Part shown: positions 23,184 to 33,757 of the stretch, piece by piece
Numbering within the stretch: the first letter of the stretch is position 1
How the letters are laid out: each line of letters starts with the position of its first letter
Source of the DNA: Pyropia haitanensis
Lineage: Eukaryota > Rhodophyta > Bangiophyceae > Bangiales > Bangiaceae
Direction: 5' to 3'
Assembly: GCA_008729055.1 (NCBI GenBank)
Contig: SDUX01000008.1
Span: 868,001 to 932,000, forward strand
DNA: 64,000 nt
The notes under the pieces: generated by a model
What the model was told of the DNA's origin: nothing
The model's database searches: none
The model's input: the letters and a program-made list of their open reading frames with translations, nothing else
Position numbers and translations under genes: made by a program

Positions 23184-24855
23184 CTAAGCCTGGTGCGGAT
23201 GCGCTTCCCCCCCCCCCCCTCCCCCCCTTCTGCCGGAGGCGGCCGGCGCCCGAGCAGCACCGGCACCTCGCGCGTCACCGCTGTAACGACCGCCGCCCAC
23301 GACAGCAGCAGCATCCCAAACCCAACCCCCGCCAGCGGCAGCACCTCCCAGTCGAGCTCCCCCTCGTCCCCCCACACCAGCCACAGCGGCAGGCCCGCCA
23401 TCGCGGCGCCCCACGTGGCGAGCACCCCACACAGGCCGAGCGTGCGGGCGAGGCGCCCCCAGCTCGGGGGCCCCCCCTCGTCCACCCCCGCCAGCGCCGC
23501 CACCACCCGCCCGGGACCCGACCGCCGGTCGCCCGCCGCACGGCCGTCGCCAGCCTCGCCCGCCGCGCCGGCGCCCTCCCCCGCCGGCACCACTGCCGCG
23601 GCGGCCGCCTCGCCTGCGCTCCCAAACGGCCGAAACGCAAACGTGCGGCGGCACATCCGGCAGCGCACCGACGTGCAGCCGCCCCGCCGCTCCACGTGCA
23701 CCCCACAGTACGCACAGACGCCCACCCGCCCAACCGCCCACGCCGCGTACAGCCGCTCCTGTCGCGCGCACACGAGCGGCCGCCCGCAGCCGCGGCCCGG
23801 GTGCCAACCCGCGCCGCACCGCCCGCACGTGGCCGCCCCGCACCGCGGGCACGCCGACACGGGGTCCGCTGCGCCCGGCGGCGGCGGCGGCAGCGCCTCC
23901 CAGCACCCATCCGCCGCACAGTGCAGCCGCCGGCCGTCGGCTGCGCGGTGGGGGCGGAGGGAGCGGAGGTGCCGCAAGCGGCGGGTGGCGACGTCGCCCA
24001 CCACGCCGGCCACGTCCGCGTCCGACGCGTACGCGCCGCAGCCGGGCGCGACGCAGCGGGGGAAGGGGACGGAGCGGTCGAGGATGGCCTCGGACCAAAA
24101 GCGGGACAGGCAGGGGCGGCAGGTGCGGTGGGCGCAGCGGGCCACGCCGACCACTGCCGTCGTGGGCACGTCGTCCAGGCAGATGGGGCAGAAGGTGGTG
24201 ATGCCGGCGCCGCCGCCGTCGTCGCCGACCACCGCCGACTGTGGCACCTCGTCGGGGGGCGGGGGAGGGGCATCTGGCGGCACCGCCACGAGGTCGTCCA
24301 GAAGAGGAAGAGGAGGACGAGTGGTAGCGGCGGCATCGTCGTTGTCAACCAGAGGCGGCAGCATCTCGTCAGGCCCTGGGGGGGGGCGCCTGTCACCGCC
24401 GCAGCGTGGCCGTCTGGATGGGAAAGGGGCGAGATGCCGGGGGCGGCAGCGTCGTCGCCAACCGGCAGCAGCGGCACCTCGTCGGAGGGTGGCGGAGGAG
24501 AGCAAGATAGCGCCGCCGCGTGCGCGTCTGGAGGAAGGCGGGGAGGGGCGGCGGCGGCAACAGCGTCGTCGTCGACCGGCAGCGGTAGCACCTCGTCGGG
24601 GGGGGGAGGACAGCCGGCTGGCACCGTCGACGCTTGGCCGTCTGGCGGAAGGCGGGGAGGGGTGGTGGCGGCAACAGCGTCGTCGTCGACCGGCAGCGGC
24701 GGCACCTCGTCGGGGGGGAGAGGATGGACTGCTGGGACAGCCGACGCTTGGCCGTCTGGTGGAAGGACGGGCGGGGGGGGCGGGTCGCCGCCCGCCGAGG
24801 GCGCCGCGCCCGCCGCCGCCGCCGCCGCGCCCGCGGGGACCTCCTCGGCGGCCAT
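23184..24855 (-). CDS. RING-between-RING (RBR) E3 ubiquitin ligase with C-terminal membrane segments
   Basis: E3 of the RBR class, which passes ubiquitin through a cysteine in RING2. The start ATG (24855) is in ACCATGG and opens MAAEEVPAG. About 190 residues of degenerate repeats follow. RING1 starts CPICLDDVPTTAVVGVARC with AHRTCRPCLSRFW; an IBR region with paired cysteines follows (SACPRCGAATCGRCGAGWH), then RING2 (CAYCGVHVERRGGCTSVRC), whose GGC cysteine is the expected catalytic residue. Two hydrophobic helices near the end (LGLCGVLATWGAAMAGLPLW and LPLAGVGFGMLLLSWAAVVT) suggest membrane anchoring. The frame breaks at a 9-base run (24378-24386) before RING1. A second run (23207-23219) near the C-terminus decides the end: with one added base the protein stops at 23184 (EAHPHQA, about 557 residues); read as given it continues as Arg-rich filler to 22868. 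Confidence 0.85.
24415..24770 (-). repeat. 114-bp tandem repeats in the RBR N-terminus
   Basis: Units of about 38 residues, LPPDGQAS-VPA--PPPDEV followed by -PLPVDDDAVAA, occur three times with a 114-bp period; the CACCTCGTCGG marker recurs near 24475, 24589 and 24703. Two more decayed units run up to RING1, beyond the 24378 frame break. Confidence 0.75.
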
Positions 24856-25936
24856 GGTCACCCCACCGACGCCAGCAGTGACCGCGTCACCACGCCTCCC
24901 CCCGCCCCTCCCCAAAACTACTCCACGCACAGAAACCAACACGGAAAAAACGGAAGCAGCGCTTGAAACGCAGGGGGGCGGGAGCAGACACCGAGCACGC
25001 CAAGGAGGGCCCGGGGGGGAAGAGGGCAGGCGGGGAGGAGGGGGCGGCGAGGGAGGGGACAAGGCTGTCGGCCGGTGGCGGCCGCCAACGAAAAACGGGC
25101 GGGCGAGGAGGAGGCGTGAGAGGGGGCTACGGCGGAGCGCAGCTGCTGCCGAGGCGCGTACGTCGGGGGGGTGCTGCGCACAGCTTGCCTGGCTGCGGGA
25201 GCGAGGGAGGCGAGGGGCACGTCTCTGCGCGAGCGGAGGCGTGCGTGGGGGGTCAAGACGCAGGTCACGCTGGGGCCCTGCCAGCGGCCCCCGCCCACCC
25301 ACGCGGCGCCCTCCGTGCATGCGCCAATCACATGGGCAGCAAAAGCGTTGGAGCCTCTATGCCGTCTCTCTTGGGTATACTGGACGCACCTCATTGGTTG
25401 AGAGGCCCGGATGAGCAATCACAAACACCCAAAAGACACAAACAGGCACCAGGGGCCCAGCTGGCTGGCTAAAAGCACAGGCGCGTCGCGCACCATCAGA
25501 AGCGCTGTGAGTTTCTCGTTCTTCTGCACGTATTTTTTTTTTCGTGTCTGTCTCTGCTGCGCTTCACACCGCTGCACGTGGTAGCAACCCAAGCGTCCGC
25601 CAGCAGACCCTTCCGACTGGGTGAGCGCTCTGGAGAGCAACCGGGGCCAGACTCAAAGTCACCCTTTGGATCCGCTCAACTGGGCCCGCCGCTGCACGGA
25701 AGATACGATATACTTGGAAACGACCCAGAGTCTGGCTGCAATCGGATCCGCTGCAGCCACCGGGACCCAAGGAGAATTCTCGATGCAATGTGCGAGCCTT
25801 TGCTGGATCGCTGGTGGGAATTTTTCTTTGCGGCAGAGATGGCGTCCTTGCAGGGACGTCATCCAGCGGCCGGATTGCACGTGATCACGAGCATCGGCGC
25901 GTGCCGCACCACTGGCTGCGGTGGAGCGCCACTTCA
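24856..25936. other. intergenic: RBR promoter side and 3' flank of the next minus gene
   Basis: 5' flank of the RBR gene. 25380-25830 is clearly less GC-rich than its surroundings and includes a T tract (near 25530-25540). No coding or RNA signal recognised. Confidence 0.4.
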
Positions 25937-27363
25937 TCACCCTCCTTCTCCCTCCTCGGCGTCATCCACCCCCACGGACGCGCCACCGTCCGCAGCGCCC
26001 GCCGCCGTGGATGCCGCCGTGGACGCCGCCGCCCGCTCCTCCCACGGCCGCGGCTGCAGGACGTGGGGCTCGAGGAACCCGCGGAACCCCCCCGCGGCCG
26101 CCCCCCCCCCACCCGCGTCCCACGCCCACCGGGCGCCGTACCCGCCCGGCACCCGCGCCTCGACGACGGCCCCCTGCGCCCCCCCCGGCAGCGCGTGCAC
26201 GTTGAGCCAGACCGCGTCGGTGAGGACGCGGGCCACCGCCGCGGCGGCGGCGGCGCTCTTGGCCCCGTCCCCGCCGGCGGCCGCCGCCGCCTCGGTGCCC
26301 CAGTAGCAGGCACCCCAGCCCGGTGGCCGCCGGCCGAGATGCTTCATCAGCGCCCGGCCTGCAACGGTTAGCTTCGAGGCAGGGATGCGGGGGCGGCGGG
26401 GAGAGGCGGTATCAGAGGCTGCGGCAGCGTACGCGGCGGCGGCAGCGGGGGGGGGGGGGCGACGGCGCCGTTTCGTCGAGAGGGAAGGTGGGGCGCGGCC
26501 GCCGCGGCGATGAGGGCGCCCGCGGGTGGAGGAAGCGCGCCGACAAGAGTGGTGGGGGTGGTGCGGCAGCCGAGGCAGCGGGCAATGCGGGCGGCTCCGA
26601 GCGACCGCAGCAGCAGGCGTGCCGTGGCGACCGCGTCGCCTGCAGAGGGATAAAAAGCCGGACGGGCGGCGGCAGCAGCGCCATTGTCGGGAGCGGCGGC
26701 ACCACTCGCGGTGGTGCCGCCATGGGCGCTCCTCCCACCACCGCCGCCGCCGCCCAGGGCGTAGGCGCCCTGGCTGATGCGGCGCACGAGGGTCACCACC
26801 GTTGGGGTCAGGGCTTCCATGTCTGGGACCCCCACTGGCCGTGGCAGGGGTTGCCCGCCGTTGACACAATCCCCACTGCCCCCTGTCGGCGCTGCTGTCG
26901 CCGCGACACCCACAGCCGTCGCCGCTGTCTCGCTCGTGGCAGAGGTCGCCGCCGCCGCCCGTAGCACCGTCGCCCCTCCCACGCCAAGCGTCCGCACCCC
27001 CCCCTCGACGGGTAGTTCTGCAAACGGCGACAGCGGGGCAAACACGAGCGGGAAGGCGCCCGCGGCGGCCCACGTGGCGAGCACCTCAGCCAGGGCAGCC
27101 GCCAGCGGCGCGCGGGGGACGCCCGTCCAGGTTCGCGGCGCTGGGGGAGGCTCCCCGTAGTAGCCAAGCACAGGGAAGGATGGGAGGTCGGCACCGTCAT
27201 CCCGCCGGAGGGCGGCGACCACGTGGTGTGGGAGGGGGGGTGGAAGTGGTTGCTCCGTTCCGGCTGCCGGGGCACTGGCATCGCCGGCCGCAACCGTTGG
27301 TACAGTGTCCTCCTCCAGACAGCATTGAATGGCGCTCAGTAGGGTGTGTATGGGCAACGCCAT
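25937..27363 (-). CDS. conserved uncharacterised protein with GYGARW...FRGFLEP block
   Basis: The start ATG (27363, GACATGG) opens MALPIHTLLSAIQCCLEED. The first two thirds contain a helical stretch (PLAAALAEVLATWAAAGAFP; VTLVRRISQGAYAL) and Ala-rich loops. The C-terminal ~130 residues hold the most protein-like blocks: ASKLTVAGRALMKHLGRRPP, WGACYWG, VARVLTDAVWLNVHALPGGA, RVPGGYGARWAWD and GFRGFLEPHVLQPRPWEERA. From memory, this R-x-KH-x-R ... WLN-H ... GYGARW ... FRGFLEP pattern occurs in uncharacterised plant and algal proteins; I know no function for it. The frame breaks at a 13-base run (26447-26459); one added base gives 475 residues. It is divergent from COX17, with 512 bases between the starts. 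Confidence 0.72.
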
Positions 27364-27875
27364 GTCGAGGGTGCCGGCGGACGCATCGACGGCGGAGCAT
27401 GGACGTCGAGGAGGATGGACAGAGAAGATGCCTTGCACCTCCACTGGCGCGTCACCGGCTGCCGCACGTGGCATCCTGCCGAGACACAGGTGCATCCGAG
27501 CATCGGCGTGTTACACGTGGATCCGAAGTGCAGCAGAGATCTTTGTGCAAAGGTTCGTGTGATCAAGTCGTTCGACGCACCACAAATCTGTGCTTCCACG
27601 GACACTTTCCGGTAATTCTTGATGGAAGCCTTGGAAGGCGGCCTGGCACCCTGCTTGGCCACGTCGACGTCATTGCCGTCGTCTGCTTGCTTCATCTTGC
27701 TACGCGCCCTCCTCGCTCGCGGCCATCCCATCTCTCGACTGCGAGCCCCTCTTCTTGAGACCACCCCCTCACCCTTTGCCAGCAACCCTTTGGTACTATC
27801 GGCTTCCTGGAACCCGCCGCGTAGGCACGTTTCAAGGGCACACTCTCTCTGTCGTCGACCCCCCCTCTCTCGGCC
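27364..27875. other. divergent promoter region between uncharacterised gene and COX17
   Basis: It carries the promoters of both genes. The middle (27500-27700) is AT-richer and contains an imperfect inverted repeat, GTGGATCCGAAGTGCAGCAG...TTTGTG (27517-27547) against CACAAATCTGTGCTTCCAC (27581-27599). No TATA box is convincing. Confidence 0.4.
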
Positions 27876-28217
27876 ATGTCTGTCATTGGAGAGTCCCTGC
27901 CGCGGCCTCTTGCGCCCACGCCCACTGCCTCCGCCGCCACGTTGTCTGTGGGCCGCGGAGGCAGCGGCGGCAGCGCGGCGACGCCCCCCTCCCCCCCCCA
28001 GCCCACCACCGTGGCGGCCGACGGGGCGTTGGCGCCGTCGCTGGCGCGCGCCGCGACCGCGACGGCCGCGGCGGCGGCGCCGGCCAAGAAGAAGGCGTGC
28101 TGCGTGTGTCCCGACACCAAGCGCATCCGCGATGAGTGCGTGGTGATGAATGGGGAGGAGGCGTGCGCGACGGCCATCGCGGTGCACAAGGCGTGCATGC
28201 GGGCAGAGGGCTTTTGA
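27876..28217 (+). CDS. COX17: cytochrome c oxidase copper chaperone Cox17
   Basis: Carries copper in the mitochondrial intermembrane space to Sco1 and Cox11 for complex IV assembly. The C-terminal 43 residues are a canonical Cox17: KKKACCVCPDTKRIRDEC, then GEEACATAIAVHKACMRAEG. The copper-binding CC pair is C75-C76, and the twin CX9C pairs are C78/C88 and C97/C107. The gene is a single uninterrupted exon (113 residues), with ATG at 27876. Cox17 is normally about 60-80 residues; here about 70 residues of Ala/Pro/Thr-rich sequence precede the domain. No internal Met restores a canonical length, so either the extension is real or the true start lies in an unseen exon. Confidence 0.92.
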   Translation: MSVIGESLPRPLAPTPTASAATLSVGRGGSGGSAATPPSPPQPTTVAADGALAPSLARAATATAAAAAPAKKKACCVCPDTKRIRDECVVMNGEEACATAIAVHKACMRAEGF

Positions 28218-28644
28218 GGCGGCGGGGGGGGGGGCTGTGGACAGCACGGCTCGGTCAAGGACTTGGAGAGGGATAGGAAGGCTGGGGGTGGCCAGTGGGT
28301 GGAGAACAAGTCGGGGGCGGTTGGAGGTAGGACGGGGGTGAGGGCAGTGCGGCGAGAGCTGGGCGACGCGCCGCTCGGTGGGGGAAGGGTGGGTCCCGGA
28401 GCTCTGGGCTGTTCCCGGCGGGGCTTGCGAGGCGTCGCGGTGGAGCGCAGCGGCGGGTGTACACTTTAGGGGTTCCTTTTTTTGGTTGTTTTTCTTGCTC
28501 TTCTCTGGCCGGGTGCGCTCGTCGTCCCGTCTTGTAGCTGTTGTGATCGTCGCTGCGCGCGGCGCGGGTCGCACAGCCGCCCACCTCGTGGGCCCATCAC
28601 GCCGCCCGCGCGCGGCGCGGCGCGCGGCCGACAGCGCCGAGCCG
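28218..28644. other. convergent intergenic region
   Basis: 3' ends of COX17 and bioF. It includes a T-rich stretch (CCTTTTTTTGGTTGTTTTTC, near 28475). No gene seen. Confidence 0.4.
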
Positions 28645-30084
28645 TCACAGTTTGGCGGTAGCGGCCTTCCCCCCGGCCCCCTGCCGGCCCACCACGGCGG
28701 CGAGGACGGCGACCAGGCCCGCCACCTCTGCCCGCGTGTTGCCCGTGTGGACCACCACGCGCAGGCGCTCCCCCCCTCGCGGCACCGTCGGCGGCCGTAT
28801 CGCCCGCACGTCGTACCCCGCCGCGCGCACGCGGTCCGCGGCGGCGGCCACGGCGCCCCCCCCCCCCCCGACGGGCACCCCAAACACGCAGCCATCCCCC
28901 CCCACGACGCGCACGCCCGCCGCGGCGGCGGCCGCCGCAAACGCCGCCGCCGCCGCGCGCAGCGCGGCCACCCGACGCGCAGACACGAGCGGGTAGGAGG
29001 CGACAATGGCGGCGGCCGCCGCGGGCGGCGGCGCCGTCGAGTAGATGAGCGGCCGCGCGTAGTTGACCAGGTAGGCTCGGACCGTCGGGGACGGCACGAG
29101 GATGGCCGCCCCCGACGCGCCGTGGGCCTTGCCGTACGGGACGACCGCCGCGAGGAGCAGCGGGTGCCGCGAGAGGCCCGCCGCGGCGAGCGCGCCGCGC
29201 GGGTGCACAACGCCGACCGCGTGGGCCTCGTCGACGACGAGGCGGGGGGGGGGGTTGCCGGGGTGGGCGGCGCCGAGCGCGGCGAGGGCGGCGAGGAGGG
29301 CGCCCAGGGGGGCCGCGTCGCCGTCCATCGAGTAGATGGACTCGACGGCGACGAGGAGGGTGCCGCCGCGCGCGACCGCGCCGGCGGCCAGGGCGGCCGT
29401 CGCGACGCGGACGAGCCCAGCCACGCTGTTGTGGGGAAACGGCCACAGCCGACGGACGCCACCGCCGCCGCCGCCGCCGCCGCTACCCCCACCCCGTGGC
29501 CGCGCCGCCCGCGACAGCCGCAGCCCGTCGTGGACGCTCGCATGGACGGCCTCGTCGTACACCACCGCGTCGTCCTCGCCAAGGACGCATGAGAAGAGCG
29601 CCACGTTGGCGGCGTAGCCGCTGCCCACGTACAGCGCGTCGGCCCAGCCGTGCGCGGCGGCGGCGGTCGCCTCGACGCGCCGGTGCAGCGGGGAGCCGCC
29701 GGTGAGCAGCCGCGAGCCCCCAGACCCGTACACCCGCCGGTCCGCGGCGGCGGCGGCGCTGCTGTCGCTGGCGCCGCCGCCGTCGCTGGCGCCGCCGCCG
29801 TCGCGGGCGCCGCCGTCGTTGGGGGGCGGCGTCGCCACGGCGGCCAGCACCGCGGCGGTGGCGGCGGCCAGCTCCGCCGACGTGGCCAGGCCGAGGTAGT
29901 CGTTCGACGCAAAGTCCACCAGCGGGCGGGCCCGCCGCCGCCGCCCCGCCGCCCCGCCGCCGCCACTGTCACCGCCGCCGCCGCCGTCGCCGCCGCCGGC
30001 CGCCGCGGCCACCCCATCGTCAATGGTGCGGAGGAGGCCGCGGGCGCGGCGCGAGGCGAGCGCCGCGGCAAAGCGGGCTTCCAT
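28645..30084 (-). CDS. bioF: 8-amino-7-oxononanoate (KAPA) synthase
   Basis: PLP enzyme that condenses pimeloyl-CoA/ACP with alanine in the first committed step of biotin synthesis; alpha-oxoamine synthase family. Single exon, 479 residues. The start at ATG 30084 (MEARFAAALASRRARGLLRT) matches the usual N-terminus; the frame is open further up but without an ATG. Motifs: FASNDYLGLA, RVYGSGGSRLLTGG, VVYDEAVHASVHDGLRLS, VAVESIYSMDGDAAPL, VVDEAHAVGVVHPRG, the PLP lysine in PYGKAHGASGA (about K319), YARPLIYSTAPPP and AIRPPTVPRGGERLRVVV. All catalytic features are present. Other members of the superfamily (ALA synthase, KBL, serine palmitoyltransferase) are less likely because the C-terminal IRPPTVP block is typical of BioF. 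The frame stays open across a 14-C run (28856-28869). Divergent from the AMSH-like gene. Confidence 0.9.
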   Translation of the reverse strand: MEARFAAALASRRARGLLRTIDDGVAAAAGGGDGGGGGDSGGGGAAGRRRRARPLVDFASNDYLGLATSAELAAATAAVLAAVATPPPNDGGARDGGGASDGGGASDSSAAAAADRRVYGSGGSRLLTGGSPLHRRVEATAAAAHGWADALYVGSGYAANVALFSCVLGEDDAVVYDEAVHASVHDGLRLSRAARPRGGGSGGGGGGGGVRRLWPFPHNSVAGLVRVATAALAAGAVARGGTLLVAVESIYSMDGDAAPLGALLAALAALGAAHPGNPPPRLVVDEAHAVGVVHPRGALAAAGLSRHPLLLAAVVPYGKAHGASGAAILVPSPTVRAYLVNYARPLIYSTAPPPAAAAAIVASYPLVSARRVAALRAAAAAFAAAAAAAGVRVVGGDGCVFGVPVGGGGGAVAAAADRVRAAGYDVRAIRPPTVPRGGERLRVVVHTGNTRAEVAGLVAVLAAVVGRQGAGGKAATAKL

Positions 30085-30786
30085 CCGCCCGCCCGCCCCG
30101 CCGCCCGCTGTCGCCGCCGGCCGGCCGACGCCCCCTCCCCCGCCCGCGCTCCCCTGCCCGTCGGCCCGTCGATGCTGCCAACGCGCCGCGGGCGTCGCCG
30201 CGCGGATGGGGCGGGGACCTCGGCAGACAAAGCAGACGCGACGCGTCGGATCAGGCGCGGCTCCACCCGCGTGGTCAATAGGTTGGATTGGCCGCGTCAC
30301 AGGGGGGCTACCTCGTCACGATGGACAGCGTGAAGACGCGCATGCATTCCTTCTCCAAAGTCGGCGGCCTCGAGTGCCTCGCCGGCTGCGGTCGCGTCCT
30401 CCCCCGCGCTCCCGCTGCGGCTTTGCCCGCTTCCCCCGCCTCGCTCCTCCGCCGGGTCTCGCCGCCCCCTCCGCCCTCCTCTGCTGAAGCGCTGCCCGCC
30501 CGCCCTCCCCCTGAAACTCCTGCCCGCCCTCCTTCCTCTCGCCGCCCGCACGCGCTGCTTCTTGCCGTGCTCCTCCCCCTGCTCCCCGTCGTGCGTCACC
30601 CGCCCCGGCTGGTTTGCTGCTCGCGCAGCGTCGGGGCCGCCCGCGCCGGTGCAGCGGACCACCCACCGGCGGCTACACGCTGCTTGTCTCCCGTTTTTGG
30701 GAGGGAGGCGTACCGTGGGTCGTCGGCTGACGGCTCCCTCCCCCCCCCTCCCCCCCCCCCCGCCCTTGCCGCCTCCCCCCCCAGCC
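30085..30786. other. divergent promoter region between bioF and the AMSH-like gene
   Basis: 702 bases between two outward-facing starts. The AMSH side ends in a long pyrimidine-rich leader of C runs (30740-30786). No additional gene recognised. Confidence 0.4.
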
Positions 30787-30967
30787 ATGGATACCCTCTT
30801 CCCCCGCGTGCCCATCCTCCCCGTCGACGCGTCCCTCTCCCCCTCCCGGTACGTTGCCCTCGCAGCCGCGACGCTCCCCCCCCCCGGCGACGCCACCGCC
30901 AGCGACGCCGCCGACGCGACCGCCGCCGCCGGCGGAGCCGACGGCCCCGACGGCCCCGACGGACCCG

Positions 30968-31019
<52 letters not shown>

Positions 31020-31241
31020 GCGCATCCCCCCCTCCCGCGCGGCGCTCCTCCACATGCGCGTCGCGGCGCTGCTGTGCAAGACCCTCCCCGCCGCGGCGGG
31101 CGGCGCGGCGGCGCTCGCGCCGGGCACCGACGCGCGGCGGCTGGTGGGGGAGAGCCTCGCCGCGCTCGAGGCGCTCGCGCCGGCGGTGGAGCGGGAGCTG
31201 CGCGGGGGGGGGGGGGGGGGGCTGGGGGTGGTTCGCGGCCG

Positions 31242-31286
<45 letters not shown>

Positions 31287-31510
31287 AGCGGCGGCGGCGG
31301 CGGCGGGACGGCCCGGCGGCCACCACAGGCGCCGCGCGGGGGGACGCTGCCGCCGCGGCGGCTGCCGCTGGGGGCGGCTCCCGGGGGGGCGCCCGCCCGT
31401 CCCGCCCGCCGCCACCGCGGCCGCCGCCGCGACTGCCGCCGCCGCCGCCGCCGCCGCCGCCGGGGGCCACCCGCCGGGCGGCCGCCCCAGCAGCGGTGGC
31501 AGTGGCGGCG

Positions 31511-31550
<40 letters not shown>

Positions 31551-31933
31551 GGCCGACGGCCTGCGGCGGGTGCACCTCAACGCGTCGCTCCTCCGCACCT
31601 TTGAGCGGATGGTCGCGCCCGCCACCGCCCGCGGCGTCCGGTCGGTGGGGGTGCTCGCCGCGGCGGCGGCCGAGGTGGAGGGGGGGGCGGGAGGGGGGGG
31701 GGGGGAGGCCTGTCTGTCACCGCCCTGGTGGTGCCCGCCCAGACGGGGAGCGCGACAACGTACGTGGGGGGCCGCAGGAGTGCTGGTGCTGCCTGCGGGA
31801 GTGCTTTTGTGGTTTTTGGGAGGGGGTGAGGGGGGGGGACGCCTGCGCTCTTTCGCTCGGTGCGGGGTGCGGCACGCCCCGCTGTGCGGCCGGCCACTGG
31901 CGGTGCCGAGGGGCGGGGGGGCTCTGCCACGGC

Positions 31934-31969
<36 letters not shown>

Positions 31970-33012
31970 TGCCGCTGCCGCCGCTGCCGCCGCTGCCGCC
32001 GCCGCCGCCGCCGCCGCCGCCGCTGCCCCACCGGCTGCCGCTCGTCCCCGCGGGCCGCGCACTCACACCCGCCGCTGCGTTTGGCTTGCCAACGCGCGTG
32101 CGCGTCCACCCGCGCCGCCTGCCTGCTTGTGCATGTGCTCCTCCCTCCCCCCTTTCCTTTCCCCCGCAGGTGCACCATGGTCGACGTGGACGACGTGTAC
32201 GCCCTGCACGCGGCCAAGTCGCTCGTCGCCGTCGGCTGGGTGCACACGCTGCCGTCGGCGGCGGCAGCCGGGGCGCCGCCGCCAGCGGCGGTGCTGTCGG
32301 GGGAGCAGGCCCACACGCAGGCGGCGTTCCAGGTGGCCCTCCCCGAGGCGGTCGCGGTGCTCGTGTCCCCCGCCCGGCCGGGGGGGGGGGGGCCCGCTCC
32401 CGGGGGGGGTCTCCTGCCGCGCGGCCGACGCCGCGCGCCACGGCGGTGCGGCTGGGGGGGGAGGCGGCGGTCGCGGCGGTGCGGGCGTGTACAGAGCGGT
32501 ACGTTACGGGGACAGAGCGGGGTGAGCGGGCTGCTGCCGCGTCTGGTACTCTTCTTTTTTTTTTTTCGGTGTGTGGGGTGCCGCCCGTGCGGGCTGGGGC
32601 GGGGGGCGGGACGGCGGGCATTCCCGCCCGTACGCCCGCCCGTGGAGGGGTGGCGGCCGGGGATGCGGCGGGTGCGGTGGCCGGGGGGTGTACGGGGGAG
32701 GCTGCCCGCCCGCCGGGCGACCAACCGATGGCTGACGGCGCCCACACGAGTCTGAACGCGTGCGCGGCGGCGGCCGCTGCGTCTCTCTCCCCCGCGCCGG
32801 TGCCTCTCTGTGCGGATGCCGGGGGTGTGGCTGGTGGGCTGGCCGGCTCCGCGTGGGGCGTGGCGGCGTGTGGCCGTGCCGCCGGCAGGGGCCCCCACGA
32901 GCACCCGCCCGTCCTTGCCGACGGCCAGTCCCCGCTCGCCGTGGCCGCGGCGCACGTCGTCCTCCGCTCCGACGGGCGGCCGCCATTCAAGGTACGTCTG
33001 CCCGCCGCCACC

Positions 33013-33074
<62 letters not shown>

Positions 33075-33710
33075 TGCGGCCCGCCCCGTCCGCCGCGCGC
33101 TGCCCCCCCCCCCCCCGGCCCGGCCCGCCCCGCCCGCCCCCCCCCGCGGCCGCCGACCCCCGCTTGCACGCCCGCCGCCGCCCGCGGCCCGCCGCGGGCG
33201 CCCGCGCCGGCCGGCCCTGCCCGTCCCGCCCGCCGGGTGCCCCCCGCGGGTGTTCCCCGTCGCCGCCAAGGGCGGCGGCCGGCGGCGCTGGGGGGGGACC
33301 GGCCGCCCCGCGTGCCCTCCCCCCCCCCCCCCCCCCTGCGGCCGTGCCGCTCCCGCCGCCGCGCCGCGCCGCCGCGCCCGCCTCGGCCGTCGCGCGCGCG
33401 GCGAGTCGCCGCCCCCCCCCCCCCCCCGCCCGTGGGCGGCCCCACCGGCGCTCCCCGTCTCTGACACGCTCGGCCCGTGCGCGTGGTGGCCGCTGTCCCC
33501 AACGGCCCGCACCCCCCGCTTTGGCAAAAAACCCCCATCCGCTCGCCCCGCTGACGCCCCCCACCCGCCGCCGCCGACTGGCCGCCCGCCCCCCGCTGTG
33601 CCCGCCCCCCTGTGCTCCAGCTGTACGACCTGCGGCCGTTATCGGCCGCCCGCGTTGCGGCGGCGGCGGCCGCCGCCGGTACAGCGGGCGGCGCGGGGGG
33701 CTCCCCGGCG

Positions 33711-33757
<47 letters not shown>

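Noticed and set aside
30297..33527. 1,076-codon minus-strand open frame opposite the AMSH-like gene
   Set aside because: Pure Ala/Arg/Gly/Pro filler with no motif. Long stop-free frames on the opposite strand are expected at this GC content, and the + strand has a clear MPN domain with splice sites.
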